Source: Rhipidocladum racemiflorum (lineage: Eukaryota > Streptophyta > Magnoliopsida > Poales > Poaceae). Taken from it: 64,000 bases of DNA. The notes beneath the pieces are model-generated. The model saw only the letters and a list, made by a program, of their open reading frames with translations. It was not told the DNA's origin and made no database searches. The translations under genes were made by a program, and so were the position numbers. Below, piece by piece: positions 23,201-34,640 of this stretch; the first letter of the stretch is position 1, and each line of letters begins with the position of its first letter. Location of the stretch: the NCBI GenBank assembly GCA_036346355.1, contig JAYEVF010000052.1, positions 62,001-126,000 of the forward strand. The letters run 5' to 3'.

Positions 23201-23774
23201 CTTTAAACTGTTGGCGGATAGAGCCTTTATGTTAGTAATGGTGGATAGAACCTCACTACAATAATAAATAATTCAATTATCAAAAAGAGTTGTAAAATAT
23301 GCTTTGTGAAATTTATTACTTAAGTATGATTTAATCAAATGTGGCTTTATGCAAATAAACCCTGTTAAGCTTCCTTTGGAAAGCCCCTCACGATCATACT
23401 TTCCCGACTTGCTGAGTACTTTTGTACTCACGTGCTACACCAACATTGTAATCATCAGAGATTTATCAAGATGCCGAGGAAGAAGAGGAGTTCTTCGAGG
23501 AGGATTGCCAGAGGACTAGTTGCGTTCCTAGTCGCCGCTGTGGCGTTGTGGCGCTCGGCTCGTTGCTTTCTTTTGCTTCCATTGCTTTTGAGTGTCCTGG
23601 TCGTTGGACCGAGTATTGTAATAAGTGGCCATGTGGCCCATACTTGAATATCTATATTACGCTTTCGTTTTGTTCGGCAATGAAGTATCATCAGGATTTG
23701 TGTGTACTAGCTACTGATCTGGGACTAGTACGGAAATACACAGGAGATTCTGAATAGCTGATCCGGGTCTCACA
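20249..23774 (+). repeat. 3' LTR of element A
   Basis: 3,526 bp, TGTAACATCC to TCTCACA. Shows the undisturbed versions of the sites hit in the 5' LTR. Mostly ~1% different from the 5' LTR, but with a fully replaced GC-rich block at 21531-21708 and several short clusters of mismatch. GTCAAA cluster at about 21850-21902. Open frames such as 21380-21991 run through CCG repeats and are not credited as genes. Confidence 0.93.
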
Positions 23775-23814
23775 AATAAGGGCAGATGGCGCTACAAGGA
23801 AATACACAGGAGAT
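23775..23814. other. Filler DNA joining A to B
   Basis: After the LTR of A come 23 bp of unassigned sequence, then ggaaatacacaggagat (23798-23814), an exact copy of 23732-23748 in the adjacent LTR end. The truncated LTR of B follows with a 2-bp overlap. A templated insertion of this kind is typical of end-joining repair of a double-strand break. Confidence 0.85.
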
Positions 23815-24672
23815 ACAAGGGCCAATTACTCGAGCTCGCGCACGTCAATTCAATTGCCAGGTGAATGCGTTCGTCGGGTTGCATACAAATAATTTAATGA
23901 ATGGAATGCTATTTAATCCTTGTAATGATTTTATTGTCCTTAGGAACCAAGGAGAAGGACTCCCAAAAGTCAAGCATGAAGCCAATTCTTCCGGTGCACA
24001 ACTTCAACTCGGATTCGGCCTCCGGGACAGCACCAACTTAAAACGACCATAACTTTTGATCCACAAGGGTGTTTGAGGTCTATGAGTACTGGTTTGAAAG
24101 GTTTCGACGTCCTCTTTCCAACGGATCCGGCCCCACCTCCAAATTCCTACCGAGTCAACGGGAATATGCAAAACAAGTTCGGTCATCTTTCCAAATCCGA
24201 GACAAACTAGGAATACGAGTCCTATTCTGCCATGAATGTGTTTTGGACGCCCCAAGCATGGTTTTGGCCTCTTATTTCTCCTATATATAGCTAGGTAGTC
24301 CCCCAAAATAACTTGGGTTTTGGTTGTTTGATAGTTTAGCCTTTTGCTACTATTTGAGTCTTTTAGACGTGCTCAACGGCCGCCTAACAAGCTCCTTGTA
24401 TCGGAACCCCAACTTTTTCTATACTTCATCTATATTTGCAATTTTAGATTGCTTTTGCCTTGTTCTTGCTTGTTATTCGATTGCTTGCAGGAATTGATCT
24501 TCGTGATCAGGTTGATCGTGCCCACGGCAAGGTCAATAACCATCTGGAGTTGGTTTAGCGTTTGCTAAGGCGCATCGTCGTTGTACGTTGTAGTCGGATC
24601 GGCAAAGTCGTCTCCACCCAAATCGAAGGTTATCATTCTCATCGAAAGATCGGGACACCCAGTGTCACATCA
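23813..24672 (+). repeat. Truncated 5' LTR of B
   Basis: Matches 27984-28833 of the 3' LTR; the first ~421 bp are missing. Ends GTGTCACATCA directly before the PBS. Carries TATA-like CTATATATAG at 24281-24290. The frame GPITRARARQFNCQVNAF near its start is the C-terminal pol region of CRM elements, which lies inside the LTR. Confidence 0.9.
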
Positions 24673-24674
24673 AG

Positions 24675-24686
24675 TGGTATCAGAGC
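24675..24686 (+). promoter_or_regulatory. Primer binding site of B
   Basis: TGGTATCAGAGC two bases after the 5' LTR, complementary to initiator-Met tRNA. Confidence 0.92.
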
Positions 24687-25925
24687 TTCTGTTGATCGGT
24701 GAGAATATCAGTGCCTTAGGTTAGTTTTTGATTTCTGTCCTAAATTGAAAATTACTCCACAAAAATTCAACCTTTAGTTTCAATCTGTTATTTTAGTGAG
24801 TTTTGTTAGGTTTTGATCCATTAGAGTCCATGTTTTAGTTGCTGATCTTTCTTTTCCTTCGCGTAGCTTCAATCCTTCAATTCTGTCTAGTTTGGTGTTT
24901 CGAACATAACTTTCACATACGAACTCGGATTTTTGTGTTCTTGCACTCTAATGAAAGCTGAGGATATAAGCTTCAATTCCTTCCACTGTCAATCAATCAA
25001 ATTCGGTGATCTTCAAACATTAATCTAGGCGACAAGTTTGCTGCCCTAGAAAAACATCAGTACACCTACCTTTGGGAACCAATTCATCCTTTGTGAATAC
25101 TTTGATCCTATTTGAGACTAGCTTGTTGATATTGCTTAGGGCTGCTCTACTTGATACATTGCACAATCTTCAGTTATCATATCATATTATCTTGTGACAC
25201 CGAGTTAGGGATTCAAAAACTTTGTTCATACTAGTGTTGGCCGAAAGTCACCAAAAGGAAGAAAAGAGAAAGAGCCAAAAGGCCAAAAAAGGAAAAGAAA
25301 AAGAAAATTGTGGCCAGTCGCACTACATTGAGCAAAACCCTAATTTGTGTTCGTTACTTTTTATATGGTGCAATTTATTAATTAGTGAGCAATCTTGTGC
25401 CCTTTTTACATTCTCAAAGCAATAAGTTAGCGTCTCTCTACGACTTATGCAATAGAGCTTTTGGTGCATCACTTATATTTTATAGCTCATTCCTTGATTG
25501 CATAAGTGCCATTATCTTTGCGTGTGTGTTGCCTTCAAATTCACTTATATCTTTGAGATCGGCAACTAGGGCTTGTGAATTCTAGTTTGGATCATTACTT
25601 ATCATTACAATAACTAGAATTATCAGATTGCATAGGAAATAAATATTGCCTATCCAAGCTCCACATCCAACCTCGTACTTCGTTTCGGTCCTTGGTAATC
25701 GCTTTATCCAAGCTTCGAGAACTTTTGACCACGCCAACGGCCACAAGACTCGCTGCATGTAAGAACTTGTAAGAGCTTTGGTTATAGGCTTGAATGTTGA
25801 GAGAATTGCCAACACCTCCTTGTAGTTGATAGGAACATTATACTTGTTATATTATTTTCTTGTCTTCTACTAACCATGTTAGGTGATGAGGATTCGATGC
25901 ATCACTCTCCACGCCGCAAAGGGAA
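24687..25925 (+). other. 5' leader of element B
   Basis: AT-rich untranslated stretch with a purine-rich segment (about 25250-25315, AAG/GAAAAG repeats). Short open frames are not credited. A possible authentic gag start, ATGTCACTGCAAG at 25936, lies in a different frame from the long ORF. Confidence 0.6.
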
Positions 25926-27452
25926 TTGTTGCTAGAATGTCACTGCAAGAAGACCGCCTCCGTCTATCGAGACCGCCAGAGAGTTGCTAACACTAATCTT
26001 GCTACTATTTTGTCTAGACTTGATACGCTGCAGATATCGCCTCGAACTTCCAATCCTCTACCTCATCTTCTAAGCAACAAAAATGGCATACTACATGCTC
26101 AGGTACATGTTGATGATGATTCCCTCAATAAGGTTAAATTCGCCATTCCACCTTTTAATGGTCATTATGATCCTGATGCCTATATTAATTGGGAGATAGC
26201 AGTAGACAAAGAATTTGGCAAGTATGATTTGTCTGAAAATGAAAAGATTAGGATTGCTGCTAGTGTGCTAAATGAATATGCATTAACATGGTGGAAACAT
26301 ATTTGTAGAAAAGAGAGAAAACCTAAAAATTGGAAGGCCATGAAAAGACTTATGAGAATTGATTATGTTCCTGAATATCATACTGAATTTTTATATACTA
26401 GACTCCAATGCTTGAAACAAGGAAATAAGTGCGTTAAGGAATACTATGAACGATTGCAAAATCATTTGTTGCGTTGTGGTTTAGATGAAGGTGAAGAAGC
26501 AACAGAGCTTAGGTTCATACGTGGACTTAATCAAGAAATTCAAGATGCTCTTATTGATGAAATATGTTCTCTTTCAGAATTGGTTGTATGTGCTTATAGA
26601 GTTGAAAATATGCTTGCTGAATCCTTGAAAGAATCATTAGCTTCATTTGAGGCGCCCATTGTTGTTGCACCTTCTTTTGTAGCTAACATTTTGCAGAAAA
26701 GTGAGCACCATCGAGAGAATGATGTAGAAGAGCATATGGAGAAAGAAAAGATCAGTACTACCCCATGTATATGTGAAGAGATAATAGTTGAAGAAACACC
26801 TACAACAGCTGATGAGAACTTACAAGGTAATGTAACAGGTATGGACTTTACACATGGAGAAGATAATTTTGAAGAGCAAAAACTATCCACAAATCATGCT
26901 ATCGTAGAGCAACTAATAGTGGAACCAATTGCTGATTTTGCTTTGTTACAAGATGATTTGCTTCCTATTTCTTGTGATAAAGAAGAGTTGTGTGATAATA
27001 CTTCACTTATATCCTTAACACAACGAGCAAATGGACATGTCACCTTTGTTAACACACTAGACACTTTTGCTGAAAATAAACATGTCATTCACATCACAAG
27101 CGAAAATGATGAGTTGCAATTGATGTCTTCTTTATATACATTAGGCTACATTGAATTTGATGTTCCTTGTGATCTGAATTATTTAGAGGAGAGCCTTTTT
27201 GTACATTCTGATTTGTCATGGTTATCACGAAATATCTTTTATGTTATTGGCAAAAATAGTGAGAAAGGAGAGTATAAAGCACATCGAGTTTACATTTGTT
27301 CATATTTTAAACCTCCATTTGCAATGCAACAATGTCATCAATTTAATAATTGCCATATCACTAATCATGTCATACCAAGTACATTTGGTTCTATGCACAA
27401 GTCACATGATAGTTTTCAAGAAAGGGAGGATATGGTTGATAGAAATTCTTGA
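25926..27452 (+). CDS. gag-like protein of element B with an unrecognised C-terminal half
   Basis: 508 codons open from a TTG; no ATG lies near the start in this frame, so an early frameshift from ATG 25936 is likely. Residues ~70-230 are a retrotransposon gag domain (FNGHYDPDAYINWE, LTWWKHI, YYERLQNHLLRCGL, RFIRGLNQEIQDAL), like the gag of element D. No CCHC knuckle is present. From about residue 250 on the protein is acidic, then has a C-terminal half (LYTLGYIEFDVPCDLNYLEE, DLSWLSRNIFYVIG, HRVYICSYFKPP) that I do not recognise as protease or polymerase. The ORF stays open to 110 bp before the polypurine tract, suggesting selection until recently. Confidence 0.8.
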   Translation: MLLECHCKKTASVYRDRQRVANTNLATILSRLDTLQISPRTSNPLPHLLSNKNGILHAQVHVDDDSLNKVKFAIPPFNGHYDPDAYINWEIAVDKEFGKYDLSENEKIRIAASVLNEYALTWWKHICRKERKPKNWKAMKRLMRIDYVPEYHTEFLYTRLQCLKQGNKCVKEYYERLQNHLLRCGLDEGEEATELRFIRGLNQEIQDALIDEICSLSELVVCAYRVENMLAESLKESLASFEAPIVVAPSFVANILQKSEHHRENDVEEHMEKEKISTTPCICEEIIVEETPTTADENLQGNVTGMDFTHGEDNFEEQKLSTNHAIVEQLIVEPIADFALLQDDLLPISCDKEELCDNTSLISLTQRANGHVTFVNTLDTFAENKHVIHITSENDELQLMSSLYTLGYIEFDVPCDLNYLEESLFVHSDLSWLSRNIFYVIGKNSEKGEYKAHRVYICSYFKPPFAMQQCHQFNNCHITNHVIPSTFGSMHKSHDSFQEREDMVDRNS

Positions 27453-27550
27453 TCCATTGATTTGATTGCAAATGTGCATATTGCTTTGTGTGCTATCATT
27501 ACTAACATTTTGCAGGACAATATGATGGAGTCGAGGACGATTCCACTTCA

Positions 27551-27562
27551 AGAAAGGGAGGA
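27551..27562 (+). other. Polypurine tract of B
   Basis: agaaagggagga directly before the 3' LTR. A second, older copy of the same boundary lies inside the LTR at 27907-27919. Confidence 0.85.
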
Positions 27563-28833
27563 TGATGAGACCATGCTCATTATGGACAGAACTAACAATG
27601 CATACATATGGTCATTACCAAGTGTTACTACAATTATATCAACTGCATGTCTTCATCGACCCCCACCTTGGCCAGGACCATTAAGACCATTAAGTTGGCG
27701 ACACTTCACAGCATCCTCTACTTCGTATACAACTACTACGATGGCTCCATCGGCATGGCTTTATCGACCCCCACCTTGGCCATCCTTCTACATCTTCGTC
27801 GGTTCAAGGACCATTGACTCGAGCTCGAGCCCGTCAAATGAATTATCAGATCTAAAGACAAACTTGGGAGAAGATGATGAACTTGAGTCGAGGACGACTC
27901 AAATGCAAGAAGGGGAGGATGATGAGGACATCACTACCATGGATACGGCCATGTCTACAAACCCAATTGAAATCAACAATGTAATACAAGGGCCAATTAC
28001 TCGAGCTCGCGCACGTCAATTCAATTGCCAGGTGAATGCATTCCTCGGGTTGCATACAAATAATTTAATGAATGGAATGCTATTTAATCCTTGTAATGAT
28101 TTTATTGTCCTTAGGAACCAAGGAGAAGGACTCCCAAAAGTCAAGCATGAAGCCAATTCTTCCGGTGCACAACTTCAACTCGGATTCGACCTCCGGGACA
28201 GCACCAACTTAAAACGACCATAACTTTTGATCCACAAGGGTGTTTGAGGTCTATGAGTACTGGTTTGAAAGGTTTCAACGTCCTCTTTCCAACGGATCCG
28301 GCCCCACCTCCAAATTCCTACCGAGTCAACGGGACTATGCAAAACAAGTTCGGTCATCTTTCCAAATCCGAGACAAACTAGGAATACGAGTCCTATTCTG
28401 CCATGAATGTGTTTTGGACGCCCCAAGCATGGTTTTGGCCTCTTATTTCTCCTATATATAGCTAGGTAGTCCCCCAAAATAACTTGGGTTTTGGTTGTTT
28501 GATAGTTTAGCCTTTTGCTACTATTTGAGTCTTTTAGACGTGCTCAACGGCCGCCTAACAAGCTCCTTGTATCGGAACCCCAACTTTTTCTATACTTCAT
28601 CTATATTTGCAATTTTAGATTGCTTTTTCCTTGTTCTTCGATTGCTTGCAGGAATTGATCATCGTGATCAGGTTGATCGTGCCCACGGCAAGGTCAATAA
28701 CCATCTGGAGTTGGTTTAGCGATTGCTAAGGCGCATCGTCGTTGTACGTTGTAGTCGGATCGTCAAAGTCGTCTCCACCCAAATCGAAGGTTATCATTCT
28801 CATCGAAAGATCGGGACACCCAGTGTTACATCA
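27563..28833 (+). repeat. 3' LTR of B, with an internal older LTR start
   Basis: 1,271 bp, TGATGAGACC to TACATCA. Bases 27920-28833 correspond to the ordinary CRM LTR (~914 bp); the first 357 bp are an extension that begins with a duplicate of the polypurine-tract/LTR boundary. A plus-strand frame (27462-28223) is open through polypurine tract, extension and the CRM C-terminal pol region (ESRTIPLQEREDDE and again ESRTTQMQEGEDDE). The extension contains a duplicated CGACCCCCACCTTGGCCA segment. TATA-like TATATATAG near 28453-28461. Confidence 0.9.
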
Positions 28834-31800
28834 GTTCGATCCGTGCACCATTCCGGCACGCTCGAAGCTTACAGTACCATTTATTGTGCAGGTCTCGCAA
28901 CGATTCGGAGGGACCCAAAGTCGATGCTAATAGGAGCTAGTAAACAGATGAAGTCCATTTGGGGTGCTTGACACTCAGTTTCATTTCTTGCGTCGTTTTC
29001 TAACGCATGCTGCTTGCTGTACGCGTTGCGTCGGAAAGTTCCACACCGACTCGAAGAGATTCCAAATGCATGCCGAACAGAGTTACTAGGCATACGAAGT
29101 CCATTCGCGGGCGGTGTTTCGCATGCTGTTTTCTTCCGTTGAATGGGCCAGACGCAAGCATCTTACAGAACCACGTTGGGACCCGCCAGGAGGAATGTTC
29201 CACAACGACTCGGACGGTTTTGAAATGCGTACAAAGTGACTACGGCGAACAAGAAGATCATTCGGGTGTTTGGCACTCGCTTTCCTTCAGTAACCCGTTA
29301 TGCGTCTTGTGCAAATGCGGTGCCGTTGGGACCAAATTCAGTAGTGGAATGTGTTACACCGGCTAGGTCGGAACCGGAACTAAAGCTGAAAAGCACAAGC
29401 GAACTTCGTAGGTTCATTCGGCGTGATTGGCACTAAGTTTGTTTCTCGCAGATCGCTTTCGCTTGTACGCAGCGCATAAGAGCAAGGCGAACCCGCTCCT
29501 GGTGGAATATTTCACACCGACTCGACGGATTCAAATGCATGCCGTAATGAGTTACGACACATGAGAAGTCCATCAAGCGTGCTTGCCGCTAGTTTTCATT
29601 TCTCGCATCGTTTTCGCGGCGGACGCTCCCTACAAGACTGCTCGGCACGGCGTGAAGGAATGTTTCACGCAGACACTCAGGCGGATTAAGTAATGCATGC
29701 CGAATGTGCTACGGCTATGTACGGCCCATTCGGCATGTTTGGAAGAAAGTTTCGTTTCGGCAACGCCTCGTTACGTATGTTGCTAACGGTACCATTTTGG
29801 GTCCCCTGTGGATGAATGTTTAACGCAGACTCGGCGTGCATCGAAATGCTTGCCGAGATGAGCTAGGCACGTGTGAAGTCCATTCGGCGTGTTGGACACT
29901 CGCCTGCTTTCAAGCGCCGCTTTTGTAAGCACATAAGCATGCAAGCACCCATTTGCGACCCATCGTGGAGGAATGTTTCACACCGACCCGCATGCATCGT
30001 AAATGAATTTTGGATAGGCTAAAATGCATATCAAGTCCATTCGCATCGTTTCGGCAGAGAGTTTCTATTCGTGCATCGTCTTCATACGCATGCGACTCAA
30101 AGTAACGATTGGGACCCGTCATGCGGTGGAGGGCATGACTCGACTTCGGGTGGAGTCGAAATGCATGCCGAAATGAACTAGGGGCATAGGAAGTCGATTC
30201 TGGTTGCTTGGCACCATTGTTCGATCCGTGCACCATTCCCAGACGCCTAAGCTTACAAAGACCATTTATTGTGCAGGTCTCGCAACGATTCGGAGGGACC
30301 CAAAGTCGATGCTAATAGGAGCTAGTAAACAAATGAAGTCCATTTGGGTTGCTTGACACTCAGTTTCATTTCTTGCGTCGTTTTCTAACGCATGCTGCTT
30401 GTTCTACGCGTTGCGTCGAAAAGTTCCACACCGACTCGAAGAGATTCCAAATGCATGCCGAACAGAGTTACTAGGCATACGAAGTCCATTCGCGGGCGGT
30501 GTTTAGCATCTTTGTTTTCTTAGATTGAACAGTTTAAATGCGCAAGCATCTTACAGAACCCGTTGGGACCCGCCGTGGAGGAATGTTCCACAACGACTTC
30601 AGACGGTTTTGAAATGCGTACAAAGTGACTACGGCGAACAAGAAGATCATTCGGCGTGTTTGGCACTCGATTTCCCTTCCGCCACCCGCTTATGCGTCTT
30701 TGATGCGTCAGTGCCCGTTAGGACCAGCCATAGTGGAATGTGTCACACCGGCCGGGTCGGAACCGGAACTAAAGTCAAAAGCACAAGCGAACTTCCTAGG
30801 TTCATTCGGGGTGTTTGGCACTCGCTTGTTTCACAGATCGCTTTCGCTTGTACGCGCTAGCCAGACAAGAGCGTCGCGAACCCTGGCCCCTGGTGGAATA
30901 TTTCGCGCCGACTCGGACGGATTCGAAATGCCTGCCAGAATGAGTTACGACACATGAGAAGTCCACTGGGCGTGCTTGCCACTCGTTTTCATTTCTGCAT
31001 CGTTTTCGTGCGGACGCTCCCTACAGTACTCGTTCGTGCACAGCGTGAAGGAATGTTTCACAGACACTCAGACGGATTCGTAATGCATGCCGAATGTGCT
31101 ACGGCTATGTACGGCCCATTCGGCATGTTTGGAAGAAAGTTTCGTTTCGTGCAACGCCCTGTTACGTATGTTGCTAACGGTACCATTTTGGGTCCCCTGT
31201 GGATGAATGTTTAACGCAGACTCGAGCGTACTCGAAATGCTTGCCGAAATGAGCTAGGGCACGTGTGAAGTCCATTCGGCGTGTTGGACACTCAGTTTCG
31301 TTTCGGGCGTCGTTTTTGTAAGCACATAAGAATGCAAGCACCCATTTGCGACCCATCGTGGAGGAATGTTTCACACTGACCTGCATGCATCGTAAATGAA
31401 TTTTGGATAGGCTAAAATGCATATCAAGTCCATTCGTCTTTGTTCGGCGAGAGTTTCTATTCGTGCATCGCCTTCATACGCATGCACTCAAAGTAACGAT
31501 TGGGACCCGTCGCGGTGGAGGGCATGACTCAGACTGGTGGAGTCGAAATGCATGCCGAAATGAGCTAGGGGGCATAGGAAGTCGATTCGTTGCTTGGCAC
31601 CATTGTTCGATCCGTGCACCATTAAACACGCTCGAAGCTTACAGTACCATTTATTGTGCAGGTCTCGCAACGATTCGGAGGGCCCCAAAGTCGACGCTAA
31701 TAGGAGCTAGTAAACAGATGAAGTCCATTTGGGGTGCTTGACACTCAGTTTTATTTCTTGCGTCGTTTTCTAACGCATGCTGCTTGCTGTACGTGTTGCG

Positions 31801-32700
31801 TCGGAAAGCTCCACACCGACTCGAAGAGATTCCAAATGCATGCCGAACAGAGTTACTAGGCATACGAAGTCCATTCGCGGGCGGTGTTTCGCATGCTATC
31901 TTCTTCCGTTGAACAGTTTCGTACGCAAGCATCTTACAGAACCCGTTGGGACCCGCCGTGGAGGACTGTTCCACAACGACCCGGACGGTTTTGAAATGCG
32001 TGCCAAAGTGACTACGGCGAACAAGAAGATCATTCGGCGTGTTTGGCACTAAGTTTCCTTCCGTCACCCGCTTATGCGTCTTTGGTGCAGTGCGGTGCCG
32101 TTAGGACCAAATTAGTGGAATGTGTCACACCTACTGGATCGGAATCGAACTAAAGCCGGTGCACAAGCGAACTTCCTAGGTTCATTCGGTGTTTGGCACT
32201 CAGTTTGTTTCGCAGATCGCTTTCGTTTGTACGCCAGACAAGAGCGTGCGAACACGCCCTGGTGGAATATTTCGCGCCGACTTCGGACGGATTCGAAATG
32301 CCCGCCGAATGAGTTACGACACATGAGAAGTCCATCGGGCGTGCTTGCCACTCGCTTTCATTTCAGCATCGTTTTGCGCGGACGCTCCCTACAGTACTCG
32401 TTCGTACGCAGCGTGAAGGAATGTTTCACGCACACTCAGACGGATTCAGTAATGCATGCCGAATGTGCTACGGCTATGTACGGCCCATTCGGCATGTTTG
32501 GAAGAAAGTTTCGCTTAGCAACGCATACATTACGTATGTTGCTAACGGTACCATTTTGGGTCCCCTGTGGATGAATGTTTAACGCAGACTCGAGCGTACT
32601 CGAAATGCTTGCCGAAATGAGCTAGGGCACGTGTGAAGTCCATTCGGCGTGTTGGACACTCAGTTTCGTTTCGGGCGTCGTTTTTGTAAGCACATAAGAA
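28834..32700. repeat. Satellite array 2
   Basis: Starts inside monomer 5 and keeps the fixed order. Unit starts (monomer 1) at about 29566, 30958 and 32328, so two full nine-monomer units (1,392 and 1,370 bp) plus a leading partial (monomers 5-9) and a trailing partial (monomers 1-3) are present. Same orientation as array 1. Ends at TTGTAAGCACATAAGAA, where the LTR of F begins. Confidence 0.95.
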
Positions 32701-33628
32701 TGATGGCGCCGTGATGGCAATTTGGGTGTCCCGATCTTTCGATGAGAAACACACGATCGATTTGTTAGAGTCGACTTTGACGATCCGACTACACCGTACG
32801 ACGACGATGCGCCTTAGCAATCGCTAAACCAACTCCAGCGGGTTATTGATCTTGCCGTGGGCACGATCAACCTGAACACGAGGTTCAATTCCTGCAAGCA
32901 ACCGAAGAACAAGCAAGAACAATAGGATAAGCAATCTGAAATTGCGGATAAAACTGGAAGCGAAACAAAGTGGAGTCTTATTGACGATCTTGACAAGGTG
33001 GTCATCCCAAAGACAACTCGCAGGATCAAGTTTGCACTTGGCTAAACTAATCAAATAAAACCCAAAACCCTAAGGAGCCGATGTCTGGCTATTTATAAGA
33101 GGTAGGGCGTGGGAAACACGTCCAAAGCAGAAGGATACCAACTACAACTCTATTACAAGGCCCAAAGCCCACGCCTTCTCGATTTGGAAAAGTGACGCCA
33201 ATTGTTTTGCAGATTCCCGTTGACTCGTTAGGAATTTGGAGATGGGGCCAGATCCGTTGGAAAGAGGACGTCGAAACCTTTCCAACCAGTACTCATAGAC
33301 CTCAAACACCCTTGTGGATCAAAAGTTATGGTCGTTTGAAGTTGGTGCTGTCCCGGAGGCCGAATCCGAGTTGAACTTGTGCACCGGAAGAATTGGCTTC
33401 ATGCTTGACGCTTGGGAGTCCTTCTCCATGGTTCCTAAGGACAATAAAATCATCACGAGGATTAAATAGCATTCCATTCATAAAATTATCTGTATGCAAC
33501 CCGAGGAACGATTCACCTGGTAATTGAATTGTCGTGCCCGAGCTCGAGTAATTGGCCCTTGTATGACATTGTTGGTTTCCATTGGGTTTGTAAGTATGGT
33601 CGTATCCATGGTAGTGATGTCCTCATCA
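32701..33628 (-). repeat. 3' LTR of F
   Basis: 928 bp, plus-strand ends TGATGGCGCC and CCTCATCA; close to 3059-3985 of solo LTR B'. TATA-like box on the minus strand near 33090 (TTATAAATAG). Polypurine tract on the minus strand at 33629-33644 (ATGCAAGAAGGGAGGA). A minus-strand frame for the pol C-terminus enters the LTR. Confidence 0.92.
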
Positions 33629-33644
33629 TCCTCCCTTCTTGCAT

Positions 33645-34640
33645 TTGAGTCATCCTCGACTCAAGTTCATCATCCTCTCCCAAGTATGGTTTCAAATCGG
33701 CAATGTTGAATGTGGGACTAACACCAAAATCTGCAGCAATTCAAGCTTGTATGCATTATCATTAATCTTTGCCAATACTTTGAAAGGACCATCAGCTCAT
33801 GCATCAACTTAGATTTTCTTAATTAGGAATCGATCTTTTCGCAAATGCAACCAAACTAAATCGCTGGTTCAAAAGTTACATGTTTCCTTCCCTTACTACC
33901 AAGAAGTTTATATTTAGCATTCATGCGTTCTATGTTTTCTTTAGTTGTCTCATGCAGTTTCATAATCAAATCAAGACGTTGTTTAGCATCAAGATTCAAT
34001 TTCTCCGAAGATGGTAGAGGTAACAAATCAATTGGAGCATGAGGTACAAATCCATATACAATCTCAAAAGGGCACATCTTAGTAGTAGAATGCATAGACC
34101 GATTATAAGCAAACTCAATATGAGGCAAACATTCTTCCCACAATTTAATGTTCTTTTTCAAAACAGCCCTAAGCATAGTAGATAAAGTTCGATTAACGAC
34201 CTCGCTTGTCCATCAGTTTGGGGATGACAAGTAGTAGAAAATAAAAGTTTAGTCCCCAATTTAGCCCACAAAGTTCTCCAAAAGTGGCTTAAGAATTTAG
34301 TGTCACGATCTGAAACTATTGTGTTAGGCACACCATGTAAGCGAACAATTTCACGAAAGAATAAGTCAAGAATGTTGGTAGCGCCATCGCTTTTGTGACA
34401 AGGTATGAAGTGTGCCATTTTAGAAAATCTATCCACAACGACAAAGATACTATCCCTCCCTTCTTTGTTCTAGGAGTCCTAAAACAAAGTCCATAGAAAT
34501 ATCCTCCCAAGGCACGTTAGGAACAGTGCAGGCATGTATAAACCATGGGGATGAAGTCGTGACTTAGCTTGTTGACATGTAGAACAATGAGCGATGAAAC
34601 GCTCCACGCCTCGCCTCATTCTCGGGCCAAAAGAAATGGC
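33645..34640 (-). pseudogene. Integrase of element F
   Basis: In broken minus-strand frames. 34436-34158 carries MDRFSKMAHFIPCHKS and IVSDRDTKFLSHFW, with CHPQTDGQ, two of the three core acidic positions. 34176-33856 carries the distal core and C-terminal domain (CLPHIEFAYNRS, ETTKENIERMN). A frameshift near the TDGQ motif damages the third acidic residue. The GDLVWLHLR motif region near 33850 is also broken. The zinc-binding part lies near 34700-34580. Confidence 0.85.

Larger units (their letters stand above)
1939..23774 (+). mobile_element. Element A: Ty3-gypsy chromovirus-type retrotransposon with ORF0, nested hosts
   Basis: Both LTRs begin TGTAACATCC and end TCTCACA. Internal order is PBS, ORF0, gag, protease, reverse transcriptase, RNase H, integrase, chromodomain, polypurine tract. 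With the nested solo LTR and the Copia element removed, the LTRs are ~3.53 kb each and the internal part is ~5.9 kb. Long LTRs, an extra ORF before gag and a C-terminal chromodomain fit the Tekay/Del-type grass families (RIRE3/RIRE8-like); that family name is from recall, not a search. No target-site duplication is found: the left edge carries 17 bp of internal sequence and the right edge runs into filler DNA and element B. Confidence 0.93.
23813..28833 (+). mobile_element. Element B: gag-only non-autonomous CRM-type retrotransposon
   Basis: A truncated 5' LTR (23813-24672), PBS, one long gag-like ORF, polypurine tract and a complete 3' LTR (27563-28833). No protease, reverse transcriptase or integrase sequence between 24687 and 27550. 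LTRs share the CRM-type sequence of elements F and D, so B probably used their enzymes, in the way noaCRR elements of rice depend on CRR (named from general knowledge). The 3' LTR abuts satellite monomer 5 at GTTCG; the matching left duplication is lost with the 5' truncation. Confidence 0.88.

Noticed and set aside
29007..32574. Many 60-150-codon open frames in the satellite arrays, on both strands
   Set aside because: They recur with each monomer, lack conserved starts and have no known domain; they are by-products of a repeat with few stop codons.
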